From positions 372,001 to 436,000 of the forward strand of contig NZ_KK366017.1 of assembly GCF_000686805.1 (NCBI RefSeq): 64,000 nucleotides of DNA. The letters are read 5' to 3'. Under the pieces are notes generated by a model. It searched no databases. It worked only from the letters and a program-made list of their open reading frames with translations, and had not been told where the DNA came from. Of this stretch, positions 18,036 through 27,634 are shown piece after piece. Made by a program: the position numbers and the translations under genes. The stretch's first letter is position 1, and each line of letters opens with the position of its first letter. This DNA comes from Bacillus sp. UNC41MFS5. Lineage in GTDB: Bacteria > Bacillota > Bacilli > Bacillales_B > DSM-18226.

Positions 18036-18872
18036 ATGGAACTACTTATGATTATTAAAGCTATTATTCTAGGGCTGGTAGAAGGATTAACCGAATTTGC
18101 ACCAGTATCATCTACTGGGCACATGATTATCGTGGATGATATGTGGCTGCAATCCGAAAAGTTTTTAACACAGCATGGAGCAAACACATTTAAAGTCGTT
18201 ATCCAACTTGGTTCCATATTGGCGGTTGTTGTCACCTTTAAAGATCGCTTTATTGATTTATTAGGGTTAGGGCGCTTCAAAAAACAAGCAGATTCAGGAG
18301 AAGGACAAGGCCGTCTAAAGCTTTCTCAAGTAATTGTGGGATTAATACCTGCCGGTGTACTAGGCGTCCTTTTTAACGACTATATTGATGAGCACTTATT
18401 TTCAACTGCAACTGTTTTAATTGGCTTAGTTATTGGGGCGATTCTAATGATTCTTGCTGATATTTTAGGTCCAAAACGTCCGAAAGTGCAAACAGTTGAT
18501 CAAATTACTTATAAGCAAGCATTCACTGTCGGTTTGTTTCAATGCTTTTCACTTTGGCCAGGATTCTCTCGTTCAGGGTCAACGATCTCAGGAGGAGTTC
18601 TGATGGGGATGAGTCACCGTGCTGCCGCTGATTTTACCTTTATTATGGCTGTACCAATCATGGCCGGCGCTAGTTTTCTCTCTTTATTAAAGAATTGGGA
18701 ATATATGACCTTGGATGCCCTCCCCATTTTTATTGCAGGATTTATTAGTGCCTTTATTTTTGCTCTTTTGTCTATACGCTTTTTCCTAAAGCTTATTAAC
18801 AAAATAAGATTATTACCATTTGCCATTTATCGTATTGTGCTGGCAATCATGCTTTATTTCATATTCTTCTAA
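18036..18872 (+). CDS. uppP: Undecaprenyl-diphosphate phosphatase UppP/BacA
   Basis: A 278-residue polytopic membrane enzyme that dephosphorylates undecaprenyl diphosphate, recycling the lipid carrier for wall synthesis and giving bacitracin tolerance. Signatures are EGLTEFAPVSSTGH near the N-terminus and the second conserved loop GFSRSGSTISGG. I start at the ATG at 18036 because AGGAG lies 10 bases upstream and MELLMIIKAIILG is the usual N-terminus. An in-frame ATG at 17976 would add 20 untypical residues. A terminator follows at 18899. Confidence 0.95.
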   Translation: MELLMIIKAIILGLVEGLTEFAPVSSTGHMIIVDDMWLQSEKFLTQHGANTFKVVIQLGSILAVVVTFKDRFIDLLGLGRFKKQADSGEGQGRLKLSQVIVGLIPAGVLGVLFNDYIDEHLFSTATVLIGLVIGAILMILADILGPKRPKVQTVDQITYKQAFTVGLFQCFSLWPGFSRSGSTISGGVLMGMSHRAAADFTFIMAVPIMAGASFLSLLKNWEYMTLDALPIFIAGFISAFIFALLSIRFFLKLINKIRLLPFAIYRIVLAIMLYFIFF

Positions 18873-18898
18873 AATTGGCCTATAGAATGAATAAACTG

Positions 18899-18937
18899 GC
18901 AGTGGGAAACGTATCGTTTCTCCACTGCTGTTTTTTT
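18899..18937 (+). terminator. Terminator after uppP
   Basis: Arms GCAGTGGGAAAC and GTTTCTCCACTGC (one unpaired base) followed by seven T. Confidence 0.85.
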
Positions 18938-18956
18938 GTATATATACTCAAATAGA

Positions 18957-19763
18957 TTATGATAAATCCGGAAAGTCACTGATGATCCCTTCTACATGGA
19001 AACTTTTAAGCGTCTTTAAGTCATTCTTCTTATTAACAGTCCAAATCATTGTTTTAAAGCCATGGTGGTGAATTCTTTTAATCATCCGCTTATTCACCAT
19101 GGTTATTTTGGGATTTACATACGACACATAGCTAGAAAATGACTTTAAATTCTTATTCGAAATCATCTTCACACCGGCGTTTTTAACCAAAATGCCAATT
19201 GGAATGGTGGGCAGAAGGTCATGAAACCGTTTAAGTGCACTACGGTCAAAGGATTGAACAATAATTTGCTTGTCAACGGATGTTAACTCTCTTTTTTTCA
19301 GTTCCTCCGCAAGTTTTTCCTCCATTAAGGGATAGAGTGAGGGTTTTTTTAATTCAATTAAAAAGCCAATTTTCCCAGCAAACTCCTCAAATACTTCAGA
19401 GAGAGATGGAATCTTCTCACCCGCAAAATTACAATGAAACCAACTTCCTGCATCAAGACTTTGAATTTCTTGTAAAGTAAAATCCTTTACTTTCCCTTTC
19501 CCATTCGTTGTCCTGTTAACGGTTGGATCATGTATCACAACTAATTCACGGTCTTTTGTCATCTGAATGTCAAGCTCGAGGTAGTCGACACCTAATTCTA
19601 CGGCTTTCCTAAAGGATGAAATTGTATTCTCTGGACAGTAGCCTGCCGCACCTCTATGACCAATTTTCAAAGGGGAGTTTTCTTTCTTTTTCTCACAAAA
19701 CCGTGTTATTGCTCGTAATATTATCATGATAAATATTAATAAAAGCGTAGCAGCATTCCTCAA
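18957..19763 (-). CDS. Glycerophosphodiester phosphodiesterase (GDPD family)
   Basis: A 268-residue TIM-barrel enzyme that cleaves glycerophosphodiesters to glycerol 3-phosphate and an alcohol. Catalytic and metal residues sit in HRGAAGYCPENT (His36, Arg37, Glu45), LELDIQMTKD and VVIHDPTVNRTT. Residues 5-19 are hydrophobic (ATLLLIFIMIILRAI), probably an N-terminal membrane anchor or uncleaved signal, with the barrel starting at about residue 32. It faces uppP convergently and has no operon partner. Confidence 0.9.
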   Translation of the reverse strand: MRNAATLLLIFIMIILRAITRFCEKKKENSPLKIGHRGAAGYCPENTISSFRKAVELGVDYLELDIQMTKDRELVVIHDPTVNRTTNGKGKVKDFTLQEIQSLDAGSWFHCNFAGEKIPSLSEVFEEFAGKIGFLIELKKPSLYPLMEEKLAEELKKRELTSVDKQIIVQSFDRSALKRFHDLLPTIPIGILVKNAGVKMISNKNLKSFSSYVSYVNPKITMVNKRMIKRIHHHGFKTMIWTVNKKNDLKTLKSFHVEGIISDFPDLS

Positions 19764-20009
19764 GTTGGGGCCCCAATCTATATTTATTTGTGAACATGGT
19801 ATGAAAAATAGAAAAGAATGTCAATTGGGAGAGGATAAAATTGTAAAAAATTTTTTTCTGAAGGCTAATATCCTTTAGTGTACTTGATTTTTTACTTAAT
19901 TATGGGCTTCTTCTTTTTTTTTTAAACTGGGTAATTTGGATATGTGTCTATCGCACATTTTTAACCAAGTGAATAGGATATATGGAATTAAGAAAAGGAG
20001 GTAATGTAA

Positions 20010-20105
20010 ATGTCAGGTGCAGCTGGTGGCTACGGCGGCGGATTTGCCCTATTAGTCGTTTTATTTATTTTGTTAATCATTATTGGGGCTTCATGGTGCT
20101 ATTAA
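20010..20105 (+). CDS. YjcZ-type sporulation miniprotein (31 aa)
   Basis: A 31-residue protein that starts with a Gly/Tyr tract ([15 protein letters not shown]) and then has one hydrophobic helix ending SWCY. This is the compact form of the YjcZ/YhjC sporulation family, small membrane-associated spore proteins of unknown action. AAAGGAGG lies 8 bases before the ATG. A paralogue follows 34 bases later, which indicates a tandem duplication in one transcript. Confidence 0.85.
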   Translation: MSGAAGGYGGGFALLVVLFILLIIIGASWCY

Positions 20106-20139
20106 GAAATTGACTTAGATAAAAAGGAGGTCATGAAAA

Positions 20140-20265
20140 ATGTTTGGTTATGGATATGGCGGATGCGGATACGGATATGGCGGATGCGGTTACGGCGGCG
20201 GATTTGCTTTAATCGTAGTATTATTTATCCTCTTGATTATTGTCGGTGCAGCTTGCTTTAGATAA
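20140..20265 (+). CDS. YjcZ-type sporulation miniprotein (41 aa)
   Basis: A 41-residue paralogue of the preceding gene. Its N-terminal half is a repeat-like [19 protein letters not shown] tract with two Cys, and the C-terminal helix [16 protein letters not shown] is nearly that of its neighbour. AAAAAGGAGG precedes the start. The two cysteines could cross-link it in the coat, which is inference. A terminator follows at 20283. Confidence 0.87.
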   Translation: MFGYGYGGCGYGYGGCGYGGGFALIVVLFILLIIVGAACFR

Positions 20266-20282
20266 TACTATAAAAAAGAAGG

Positions 20283-20308
20283 CCCGCTTGTTTAATCAAG
20301 CGGGTTTT
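20283..20308. terminator. Bidirectional terminator overlapping the ykvA-like 3' end
   Basis: CCCGCTTG and CAAGCGGG pair around a 6-base loop, with T-rich flanks. The right arm encodes the last residues of the convergent YkvA-like gene, so the two units share one terminator. Confidence 0.75.
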
Positions 20309-20717
20309 CATCTGAAAAAGCTCGTTTCCATTTACTAAAAGCATCTAATTCAGTGGAGATTTTCTTTACCGTAAAGCCAATTAGAGCTGCATCATCAAGG
20401 ATGCCAAGACCAATAATGAAATCTGGTACTAAGTCAAGTGGTGAAACAAAGTAAAGAAGGGTACCAATGACAGAAAGAATTGTGCTGGGTGAGACATTTT
20501 TATATTCACCTTTTGAATAGGCTTTAACTAATTCAAAAAATAATTGCAATTTTTCCCAAACTTCTCCTAAACTTCCTTTTTTCTCATTTGCCATTTTTAT
20601 TGCTTTGTTAAGCAATCCCTCTGTTTTTTGCGGGTTGCGAAGGTATTCTTTTGCTTCATTAGAATATTTATGCTGCTCTTTTTCAAAAATCTTAGTTTTA
20701 CCGAACAATTCATTCAC
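20292..20717 (-). CDS. YkvA-like DUF1232 protein
   Basis: A 141-residue protein with the DUF1232 signature YFVSPLDLVPDFIIGLGILDD at about 90-112, a short membrane-interacting helix-turn-helix of unknown function. The N-terminal 80 residues are charged helix. It reads in the same direction as the FtsH-like gene upstream of it on the minus strand but is separated from it by about 115 bases and a hairpin. AAAAAGGAAG precedes the ATG. Confidence 0.8.
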   Translation of the reverse strand: MNELFGKTKIFEKEQHKYSNEAKEYLRNPQKTEGLLNKAIKMANEKKGSLGEVWEKLQLFFELVKAYSKGEYKNVSPSTILSVIGTLLYFVSPLDLVPDFIIGLGILDDAALIGFTVKKISTELDAFSKWKRAFSDENPLD

Positions 20718-20787
20718 TTCCTTTTTGTGAAGTCCATGCTTAGTTTACCACCAAATGAAAAAAACATTAGATGATTCATCATAAATG

Positions 20788-20821
20788 AAAACCAGGTGCC
20801 CTCTTAGCAGCACCTGGTTTT
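20788..20821 (-). terminator. Hairpin after the FtsH-like gene
   Basis: Arms AAAACCAGGTGC and GCACCTGGTTTT pair perfectly over 12 bases, with a short T-run on the minus strand. Confidence 0.7.
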
Positions 20822-20833
20822 CGTAGGTTATAT

Positions 20834-22573
20834 TTATACTAAGACCATATTATCACTTATGGTTGCCGGTGTTCCCCAAACTATTTCTTCAATCTCAGAG
20901 CCTTCAAGTGTTTCTTTCTTTAATAATGCATCGACTAATTGTTGATACTGATATTGATGGTTATTAATAAGACTCTCTGCTTTTTGTAAAGCTTTTTCAA
21001 ATAGCTCTTGCATCTTTTCTTCTTTATCTTGTTTATTGAAGGTCAATGTAAATCCTTCTTGAAGCATACCGGTATCTACCATTTGTTCGATAATTTGTTT
21101 TGCTTGCTGAACGTCGCCACTTACGCCGATGCTGTGTTCCCCTAATTGCATTCTCTCAGCAACCCCGCCAGCTAATACCATTGCGACGCGCTCTAACAAG
21201 TCACTGGTTGTAGATAAATGCAATTCTTTTGGAATTGGTGCAACATACCCGAGCGCCTCACCACGAGGGATAATAGTTGCTTTTCTTACTGAACCCGGCT
21301 TCGTTAACGATGCTACAATGGCATGACCGGCTTCATGAATGGCGACCCTTCGTTTTGTATCATAATCTTGTAAAGACCGGGAAGTGCTCCCTAAAATCGT
21401 TCGATCAAGGGCATAGTCAATGTCTTCCTTTTGTATCATTTCTTGGCCGTTCCGAACAGCTCTTCTACTTGCTGTTTCGAAAAGCGATTGGAGTTCCGCA
21501 CCTGAAAAGCCTGAAGTACTTTCTGCTAATTCATCTAATTGTGCAAGAGCATCCTTGTCAAATGATTTATCTTTAGCATGTATTTCAATAATCTCTCTTC
21601 TTCCTTTTGTATCTGGAAGTGGTACATGGAAAGAGAAGTCGATTCTTCCTGGACGAAGGAAGGCTTCATCCAACATGTCTTTTCTATTTGTGGCAGCAAT
21701 AAAAAGAATGCCATCATTTGAATGTCCGCCATCAAGTTGCACAAGTAATTCTGTTAAGGTTTTTTCGGCTTCCTCACCGCCATGTGCCTTTCTTTTTGCA
21801 GCTAAAGCATCGACCTCATCAATGAATATAACGGCAGGACCTTGTTTTCTGGCTGCTTTGAACAATGAGCGAACTCGGCTTGCCCCGACTCCAATAAACA
21901 TTTCATTAAAGGACGAACCGCTTGCTGAAAAGAAAGCCGCCTTTAATTCATGGGCAATGGCTTGGGCCAGTAAAGTTTTACCAGTACCTGGCGGACCGTA
22001 TAACAGAATTCCTTTTGGTGGTTTAATACCTAATTTGGAAGCTCGCTCCGGTTCCTTCAACGTCGAGAGTGTTTGTAAGATTTCTTCCTTCATTTCATCT
22101 CCGAGGCCACCTACATCTGTAAAACTAATGGAGGGAAGGATTTGGGACTTGGATACACTATTTTTCATTGAATTATTTAATCCAAAGCCGCCCTTTGTTT
22201 TTTGAAGCGAGAATGCTGCCCCAGCCAACAGAAGTATAACGCCGCCTAATATCCATTTTCCATATTTACTGCTCTTTGAATATGAGTATTCGATATTATA
22301 TTTAACAACCAACCTATCTACCATTTGGCTGTTTGGTGGGACATGGGAAAGATATACTGTTTCACCGGCATGAATATAAAGACTTCCATCGGGTTTTTCA
22401 GTTATACTAACAGTTTTTCCTTGTTGGGCTTGAATGGTTTTCTCAACAGAAGAGAATGGTATAGCTACTTCATTATTGGTAGTTTGAATAATCCAGACGA
22501 TTCCTGCAATAACTAATATTAACGCTGCTATGAGCGGAATAAACTTAGAAACTTTTTTTATACTTGGCTTCAA
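20834..22573 (-). CDS. Compact FtsH-type AAA protease (second FtsH paralogue)
   Basis: A 579-residue membrane AAA metalloprotease. Membrane segments lie at 11-29 and 106-123 around a small 75-residue external domain. Then come Walker A GPPGTGKT (193-200), Walker B VIFIDEVDA (about 248-256), the pore segment with MFIGVGASRVR, and the zinc motif HEAGH (His413, Glu414, His417). FtsH degrades misfolded membrane and some regulatory proteins. This copy is shorter than housekeeping FtsH (about 630-680 residues), with a reduced C-terminus, and is not beside tilS or hpt, so it is probably an accessory paralogue. The start has GGAGATG upstream. Confidence 0.9.
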   Translation of the reverse strand: MKPSIKKVSKFIPLIAALILVIAGIVWIIQTTNNEVAIPFSSVEKTIQAQQGKTVSITEKPDGSLYIHAGETVYLSHVPPNSQMVDRLVVKYNIEYSYSKSSKYGKWILGGVILLLAGAAFSLQKTKGGFGLNNSMKNSVSKSQILPSISFTDVGGLGDEMKEEILQTLSTLKEPERASKLGIKPPKGILLYGPPGTGKTLLAQAIAHELKAAFFSASGSSFNEMFIGVGASRVRSLFKAARKQGPAVIFIDEVDALAAKRKAHGGEEAEKTLTELLVQLDGGHSNDGILFIAATNRKDMLDEAFLRPGRIDFSFHVPLPDTKGRREIIEIHAKDKSFDKDALAQLDELAESTSGFSGAELQSLFETASRRAVRNGQEMIQKEDIDYALDRTILGSTSRSLQDYDTKRRVAIHEAGHAIVASLTKPGSVRKATIIPRGEALGYVAPIPKELHLSTTSDLLERVAMVLAGGVAERMQLGEHSIGVSGDVQQAKQIIEQMVDTGMLQEGFTLTFNKQDKEEKMQELFEKALQKAESLINNHQYQYQQLVDALLKKETLEGSEIEEIVWGTPATISDNMVLV

Positions 22574-22667
22574 TTTTCTTCATCTCCTTCAACAGAGTTC
22601 TACTCTATTATAAAGGGGTTTCCAGAAAAATGGATGTGGGAATCGTTGGGAAACGAAAATGCCTGCA

Positions 22668-22707
22668 TCAAAAAAAAACCAGCACGATTTTTTATAAATG
22701 TGCTGGT
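22668..22707 (-). terminator. Terminator after the 86-residue gene
   Basis: On the minus strand, ACCAGCAC and GTGCTGGT pair and are followed by nine or more T. Confidence 0.8.
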
Positions 22708-22721
22708 GTGGTTTATAAAAG

Positions 22722-22982
22722 CTACGATAATAATCGAAGATGTGGAATGATTGGCAGTAATACACTTTGAGCAATTGCCCCAATACTGGCACCGATACAG
22801 GATGCTTTATTCCATTTAAAAACATGAACTTTTTCATCTTGTCCTTCAAACAAGAATAATAATTGGGCATCTTCTTCAGCGATTCCCATTTTTTTATAAG
22901 AAATCTTGTTTTCGTTGAGGATAATTTCAAAGGCTTTATGCAATAAATTCAGGGTCTGCTGATCGATTTTAGTAATATCCAA
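22722..22982 (-). CDS. Uncharacterised 86-residue protein
   Basis: An 86-residue protein that I do not recognise. It begins with a helical acidic region, has a small strand-rich middle (QLLFLFEGQDEKVHVFKW) and ends in a hydrophobic Gly/Ala/Ile stretch that could touch the membrane. The start is TTG at 22982 with GGAGG 8 bases upstream. An overlapping frame (22589-22930) lacks any RBS. A clean terminator follows, so it is a separate small unit. Confidence 0.65.
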   Translation of the reverse strand: MDITKIDQQTLNLLHKAFEIILNENKISYKKMGIAEEDAQLLFLFEGQDEKVHVFKWNKASCIGASIGAIAQSVLLPIIPHLRLLS

Positions 22983-23157
22983 GTCATGTACCTCCGATGT
23001 GTTATGTACTCACGGTACTTATTTTTCATCATTACCGCTTTCTTTCATTATATTCTTTATGCTCTCCGGGTTAAAGAAATATTGCAAAGTTTCCGTTTGA
23101 GAGATAAGATTGAAGTTATGGACAAAAATTTTTATTGTCAAAAGAGAGGAAAACGAA

Positions 23158-24738
23158 ATGGGTAACAATTTTAAAGAAGATGTATTGTCACGCCGGACAT
23201 TTGCGATTATTTCCCACCCAGATGCCGGAAAAACTACGCTAACTGAAAAATTATTATTATTCGGAGGCGCTATTCGAGATGCGGGAACTGTAAAAGCGAA
23301 AAAAACAGGAAAGTTTGCAACTAGTGACTGGATGGAGATTGAAAAGCAACGGGGAATTTCCGTTACCTCCAGTGTCATGCAATTTGACTATGAAGGATTC
23401 CGAGTTAACATTTTGGATACTCCTGGACACCAAGATTTCAGTGAAGATACGTATCGGACATTGATGGCTGTAGATAGTGCTGTAATGATCGTTGATGCTG
23501 CCAAGGGGATAGAGGCACAAACACTCAAACTATTTAAAGTATGCCGGATGCGCGGGATTCCTATTTTCACATTTATGAATAAGCTCGATCGCCAGGGCAA
23601 GCCCCCCCTTGAACTGTTAGCAGAATTAGAAGAGGTTCTTGGCATAGAATCATACCCGATGAACTGGCCGATTGGGATGGGGAAAGAATTCCTTGGAATT
23701 TATGACCGTTTTAACAATCGAGTGGAACAGTTCCGTGTAAATGAGGATGACCGTTTTATACCTTTAAATGATGACGGAGAAATTGCTGGTGACCATCCGC
23801 TAAAAGATTCCGGACTTTATGATCAAACGCTAGATGAAATTATGCTTCTCAACGAAGCGGGGAATGAGTTTTCACCTGAAAGAATTGCTGCAGGTAACTT
23901 GACACCAGTATTTTTTGGAAGTGCGTTAACAGCCTTTGGAGTTCAAACATTTTTAGAGTCATACTTAAAGTTTGCTCCGCCGCCAATGGCGCGCAATTCA
24001 TCCATTGGAGAAATTGATCCGTTAGGGGAACAATTTTCAGGTTTTGTGTTTAAGATTCAAGCAAATATGAATCCTGCACACCGAGATAGGATTGCCTTTG
24101 TACGTGTGTGTTCTGGGAAATTTGAGCGGGGAATGACAGTGAATATTCCGCGTTTGAATAAACAAATCAAGCTGTCTCAATCAACATCATTTATGGCAGA
24201 AGAACGGAATACAGTCGATGAAGCGGTAAGTGGAGATATTATCGGGTTATACGACACAGGCACATATCAAATTGGTGATACTTTAACTACTGGAAAGAAT
24301 GATTTTCAATATGAAAGACTGCCGCAATTTACTCCAGAATTGTATGTCAGGGTTTCAGCTAAAAACGTCATGAAGCAGAAGTCCTTTTATAAAGGAATTC
24401 AGCAACTGGTTCAAGAAGGAGCCATTCAGCTATATAAGACAGTTAAAATGGACGATTATTTATTAGGTGCCGTGGGTCAATTACAATTTGAAGTGTTTGA
24501 GCATCGGATGAGAAATGAATATAATGCCGAGGTTTTAATGGAAAGAATGGGTTCAAAAATTGCTCGGTGGGTTGATAGTGAAACGGTTGATGAAAATTTA
24601 TCGAGTTCTCGTTCAATGTTAGTTAAAGACAGATATGATCATTATGTATTTTTGTTTGAAAATGACTTTGCTCTCAGATGGTTTCAAGAGAAAAATCCAT
24701 CGGTTAAACTTTATAATCCAATGGACCAACATGATTAA
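23158..24738 (+). CDS. prfC: Peptide chain release factor 3 (RF3)
   Basis: A 526-residue translational GTPase that removes RF1/RF2 from the ribosome after termination. G1 is SHPDAGKTT, with G3 DTPGHQDF and G4 NKLDR. The [21 protein letters not shown] switch region is diagnostic of PrfC rather than EF-G. Start chosen at ATG 23158 ([19 protein letters not shown]), which has GAGAGG upstream. The in-frame TTG at 23110 would add 16 unusual residues. It is not universal in Bacillaceae. Confidence 0.95.
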   Translation: MGNNFKEDVLSRRTFAIISHPDAGKTTLTEKLLLFGGAIRDAGTVKAKKTGKFATSDWMEIEKQRGISVTSSVMQFDYEGFRVNILDTPGHQDFSEDTYRTLMAVDSAVMIVDAAKGIEAQTLKLFKVCRMRGIPIFTFMNKLDRQGKPPLELLAELEEVLGIESYPMNWPIGMGKEFLGIYDRFNNRVEQFRVNEDDRFIPLNDDGEIAGDHPLKDSGLYDQTLDEIMLLNEAGNEFSPERIAAGNLTPVFFGSALTAFGVQTFLESYLKFAPPPMARNSSIGEIDPLGEQFSGFVFKIQANMNPAHRDRIAFVRVCSGKFERGMTVNIPRLNKQIKLSQSTSFMAEERNTVDEAVSGDIIGLYDTGTYQIGDTLTTGKNDFQYERLPQFTPELYVRVSAKNVMKQKSFYKGIQQLVQEGAIQLYKTVKMDDYLLGAVGQLQFEVFEHRMRNEYNAEVLMERMGSKIARWVDSETVDENLSSSRSMLVKDRYDHYVFLFENDFALRWFQEKNPSVKLYNPMDQHD

Positions 24739-24743
24739 GATTG

Positions 24744-24772
24744 GTGGCGGAATAGAATCCGTCACTTTTTTT
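24744..24772 (+). terminator. Terminator after prfC
   Basis: Arms GTGGCGGA and TCCGTCAC followed by seven T. Confidence 0.85.
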
Positions 24773-24877
24773 CTTTTATTAAAACTGAAAATTCAAACTA
24801 ATTACCCATGGACGAATCTTTTCTTAGGACTTTACAATGATTACAATCGTCTTGATAAAGACTAAGGAGGAGATAAG

Positions 24878-25975
24878 TTGGAAAAAGGCTTCTTTTTTAC
24901 TGGGTTTCCTGGGTTCATATGTAATCAATTGATTCGCGAAGTATTAAAAAGCAAACAATTGAATGTTTCTGTTTTTGTCCTAGTCCTGCCTGATATTGTT
25001 GAAAGAGCAAAAAAAGAATCGGAGGCTATAATAGCGGAATTTGGGTTAGATGAGTCCACCTTCAACATTATTGTTGGAGATATAAGAAAATCGTATCTTG
25101 CTATTACAGAACAAGAACAAGAAGTTTTACAACACAGGGTTACCCATGTGTTTCATCTAGCAGCCATTTATGATTTAGCCGTTCCAAGAGAAATTGCTCA
25201 AAAAGTGAATGTTAACGGAACAGAAAACGTAAATGAATGGGTACAAAGATTACCAAACATAGAAAGATATATTTATTTTAGTACTGCCTATGTGGTCGGA
25301 AATAGAGAAGGTACTCTTTATGAAACGGAACTTATCAAACCAACGAGTTTTAAAAATCACTATGAACAAACAAAATATGAAGCAGAAGTTTTGGTGGAAA
25401 CTTTAAAAAAAGAAGTACCTGTTACCATCATTCGCCCGGGGATTGTCAAAGGCCATTCCGATACGGGAGAAACCATTAAATTTGATGGTCCCTATTTTAT
25501 TATGAACTTCTTAGATCGGTTAAAATTTCTCCCTCTCATCCCTCGACTAGGAAAAGGTGAAGCCTATGTGAACCTAGTTCCAATAGATTATATTATTCAA
25601 GCCACTACGTATTTAAGCCAATTAGACAAAGCTGCTGGAAAGACGTACCATCTAACAGACCCTCATCCCTATCGTGCTTCAGAAATATATGAAATCATGA
25701 TGCAAGAAATGCTAAACAAACAGCCAAAAGGAATGATACCATTAACTCTAGGAAAATGGTTCCTTTCAATTAAATCGATTCGCAAATATCTAGGAGTAGA
25801 GAAAGAAGCATTGGATTACTTTACTTGGAAAGGACAATTCGACTGCACACAAGCGGTCGCAGATTTAAGGGAATCGGGGATTGCCTGTCCTGACTTTAAA
25901 GATGGGATTGAACCCATGACATCATTTTATTTACAACAAAAAAATAACCCAACTTTTCAAATTAATATTTTATAA
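24878..25975 (+). CDS. SDR-family NAD(P)-dependent oxidoreductase, extended/thioester-reductase-like
   Basis: A 365-residue extended SDR. The nucleotide motif TGFPGFI is at residues 8-14, and the catalytic set is Ser135 (YFSTAYVVG), Tyr162 and Lys166 (YEQTKYEAE). The order resembles thioester-reductase/fatty acyl-CoA reductase-like (male sterility-type) SDRs, with VFHLAAIYDL and an RPGIVKG strand. Substrate is not visible. An aldehyde dehydrogenase gene begins 15 bases downstream, so the pair may act in series on an acyl, aldehyde or alcohol intermediate. The TTG start at 24878 has AAGGAGGAG upstream. Confidence 0.8.
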   Translation: MEKGFFFTGFPGFICNQLIREVLKSKQLNVSVFVLVLPDIVERAKKESEAIIAEFGLDESTFNIIVGDIRKSYLAITEQEQEVLQHRVTHVFHLAAIYDLAVPREIAQKVNVNGTENVNEWVQRLPNIERYIYFSTAYVVGNREGTLYETELIKPTSFKNHYEQTKYEAEVLVETLKKEVPVTIIRPGIVKGHSDTGETIKFDGPYFIMNFLDRLKFLPLIPRLGKGEAYVNLVPIDYIIQATTYLSQLDKAAGKTYHLTDPHPYRASEIYEIMMQEMLNKQPKGMIPLTLGKWFLSIKSIRKYLGVEKEALDYFTWKGQFDCTQAVADLRESGIACPDFKDGIEPMTSFYLQQKNNPTFQINIL

Positions 25976-25990
25976 CAGGGGTGATGACTG

Positions 25991-27529
25991 ATGGATGCCA
26001 TTCAAGAAAAGCTTAAAATAATTGCCCCAGCAACAGGAGAGCAGTTGGGGGAAATTCCTGAAACACCTGTTAGCGAAGTCGATATCTTTTATCATAGGAG
26101 TAAAACAGCGTTTAAGCAGTGGAGTAATCTGACGATGTCTGAAAGAGGGATTTACCTATTAAAACTTAAAGATATTATCGTAGAGCAGATGGAAGAGATA
26201 GCAAAAACAATCGCTGCGGACACTGGAAAAGTGGTAACGGAGGCTTTAATAGCTGATATCATGCCAACCCTTGACAGTATTGATCAGATAATAAAGCATG
26301 GGGAGAAAATTTTACAGCGTCAAGAAGTAAAAACGCCTCTTTTATTGATAGGTAAGAAATCATTTATTGAATACATGCCGAGGGGAGTGGTTTTGGTAAT
26401 TTCGCCATGGAATTATCCATTCCAATTGGCGATGGTCCCGATGCTTAGTGCTTTGGCCTCAGGGAACACAGTGATAATAAAACCATCAGAAGTAACTCCA
26501 CTGGTAGGCAAATGTATGGAGGAACTTTTTGCTAAAGCAGGCTTTCCTATGGTAGTTGTTCAAGTTGCACATGGTGGAAAAGAGATAGGGGCAGCTTTTA
26601 CAAATGGGAAACCAGATTATATCTTCTTTACAGGGTCTGTCCGAACTGGGAAAATCATTCAACAAGTTGCTGCAAAACATCTTATTCCAACAACGCTAGA
26701 ACTTGGTGGTAAGGATCCAATGATTGTATTTGCAGACGCTCATTTGGAACGTGCGGCAAAAGGGGCAGTGTGGGCTGCATTTACTAACAGTGGTCAAGTA
26801 TGTATGAGTGCAGAAAGGCTGTATGTTGAAAAGTCAATTTATCCTAAGTTTCTATCCCTATTAAAAAAAGAGATTTTAACCTTAAAACAGGGGACCGATG
26901 AAGATGACGATGTCGGTTCGATGACCTTCCCGGCTCAAATAGAAATCGTAAAGGATCAGTTAGAGGATGCATTGAGGAAAGGCGCAAGACTAGAGACCGG
27001 TCTATTGCCTGAGAAATGGGATAGTGGAATGTTTTTACCGCTAATGGTAGTTACAAATGTGAACCATGAAATGAAAATAATCCAGGAAGAATCCTTTGGA
27101 CCTCTTCTGCCGGTCATTCCATTTGAGAGTGAAGATGAAGTAATTAGTCTTGCAAATGATACGGTTTATGGATTAAATGCAAGCGTTTGGTCAAATGATC
27201 ATGTAAAAGCGAGAAGAGTATCCTCTAAACTCGTATCAGGGGCAGTGGTTATAAATGACGCAATTATTAGTATTGCCAATCATGGCCTTCCCTTTGGAGG
27301 GGCAAAACAAAGTGGAATCGGCAGGTACCATGGGGATGCTGGGTTAAGAATTTTTTGCCATGAAAAAGCCATTGTCGAGGACACCGGCCGGAAAAAAAGT
27401 GAAATTCATTGGTATCCTTATCAAGGAAAATTCCCATTATTTCTTCAACTTTTTAAAAGTTATTTCCAAACCAATCGAAACTGGATTAAATTTTCACAAA
27501 CCTACCTACGCATCCTCAAAAAGAATTAA
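25991..27529 (+). CDS. NAD(P)-dependent aldehyde dehydrogenase
   Basis: A 512-residue ALDH superfamily enzyme. PWNYPFQLAM and FTGSVRTGK bind the cofactor, the general base is Glu237 in LELGGKDP, and the nucleophile is Cys271 in SGQVCMSAERL. The C-terminus carries a basic, hydrophobic extension (from about residue 460) like membrane-associated fatty aldehyde dehydrogenases. It is coupled to the SDR gene by a 15-base gap with GGGGTGATG as RBS. A role in oxidising long or branched aldehydes is plausible but unproven. Confidence 0.9.
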   Translation: MDAIQEKLKIIAPATGEQLGEIPETPVSEVDIFYHRSKTAFKQWSNLTMSERGIYLLKLKDIIVEQMEEIAKTIAADTGKVVTEALIADIMPTLDSIDQIIKHGEKILQRQEVKTPLLLIGKKSFIEYMPRGVVLVISPWNYPFQLAMVPMLSALASGNTVIIKPSEVTPLVGKCMEELFAKAGFPMVVVQVAHGGKEIGAAFTNGKPDYIFFTGSVRTGKIIQQVAAKHLIPTTLELGGKDPMIVFADAHLERAAKGAVWAAFTNSGQVCMSAERLYVEKSIYPKFLSLLKKEILTLKQGTDEDDDVGSMTFPAQIEIVKDQLEDALRKGARLETGLLPEKWDSGMFLPLMVVTNVNHEMKIIQEESFGPLLPVIPFESEDEVISLANDTVYGLNASVWSNDHVKARRVSSKLVSGAVVINDAIISIANHGLPFGGAKQSGIGRYHGDAGLRIFCHEKAIVEDTGRKKSEIHWYPYQGKFPLFLQLFKSYFQTNRNWIKFSQTYLRILKKN

Positions 27530-27634
27530 GTTGGGAAAAATAATTGAATATCCGCTATTTTTTGGCATAGATGGATAAACTAAGTTAAGTTATTTTTAGC
27601 TTGAAAAATATGCCATGAGAAGCGGGACTGTACG

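Noticed and set aside
21420..22205. Long plus-strand open frame of 261 codons
   Set aside because: It is antisense to the FtsH-like gene, which has full Walker and zinc motifs in the other strand.
22589..22930. Minus-strand frame of 113 codons overlapping the 86-residue gene
   Set aside because: No RBS, and it runs through the terminator at 22668. The TTG-start 86-residue frame has GGAGG and ends before that terminator.
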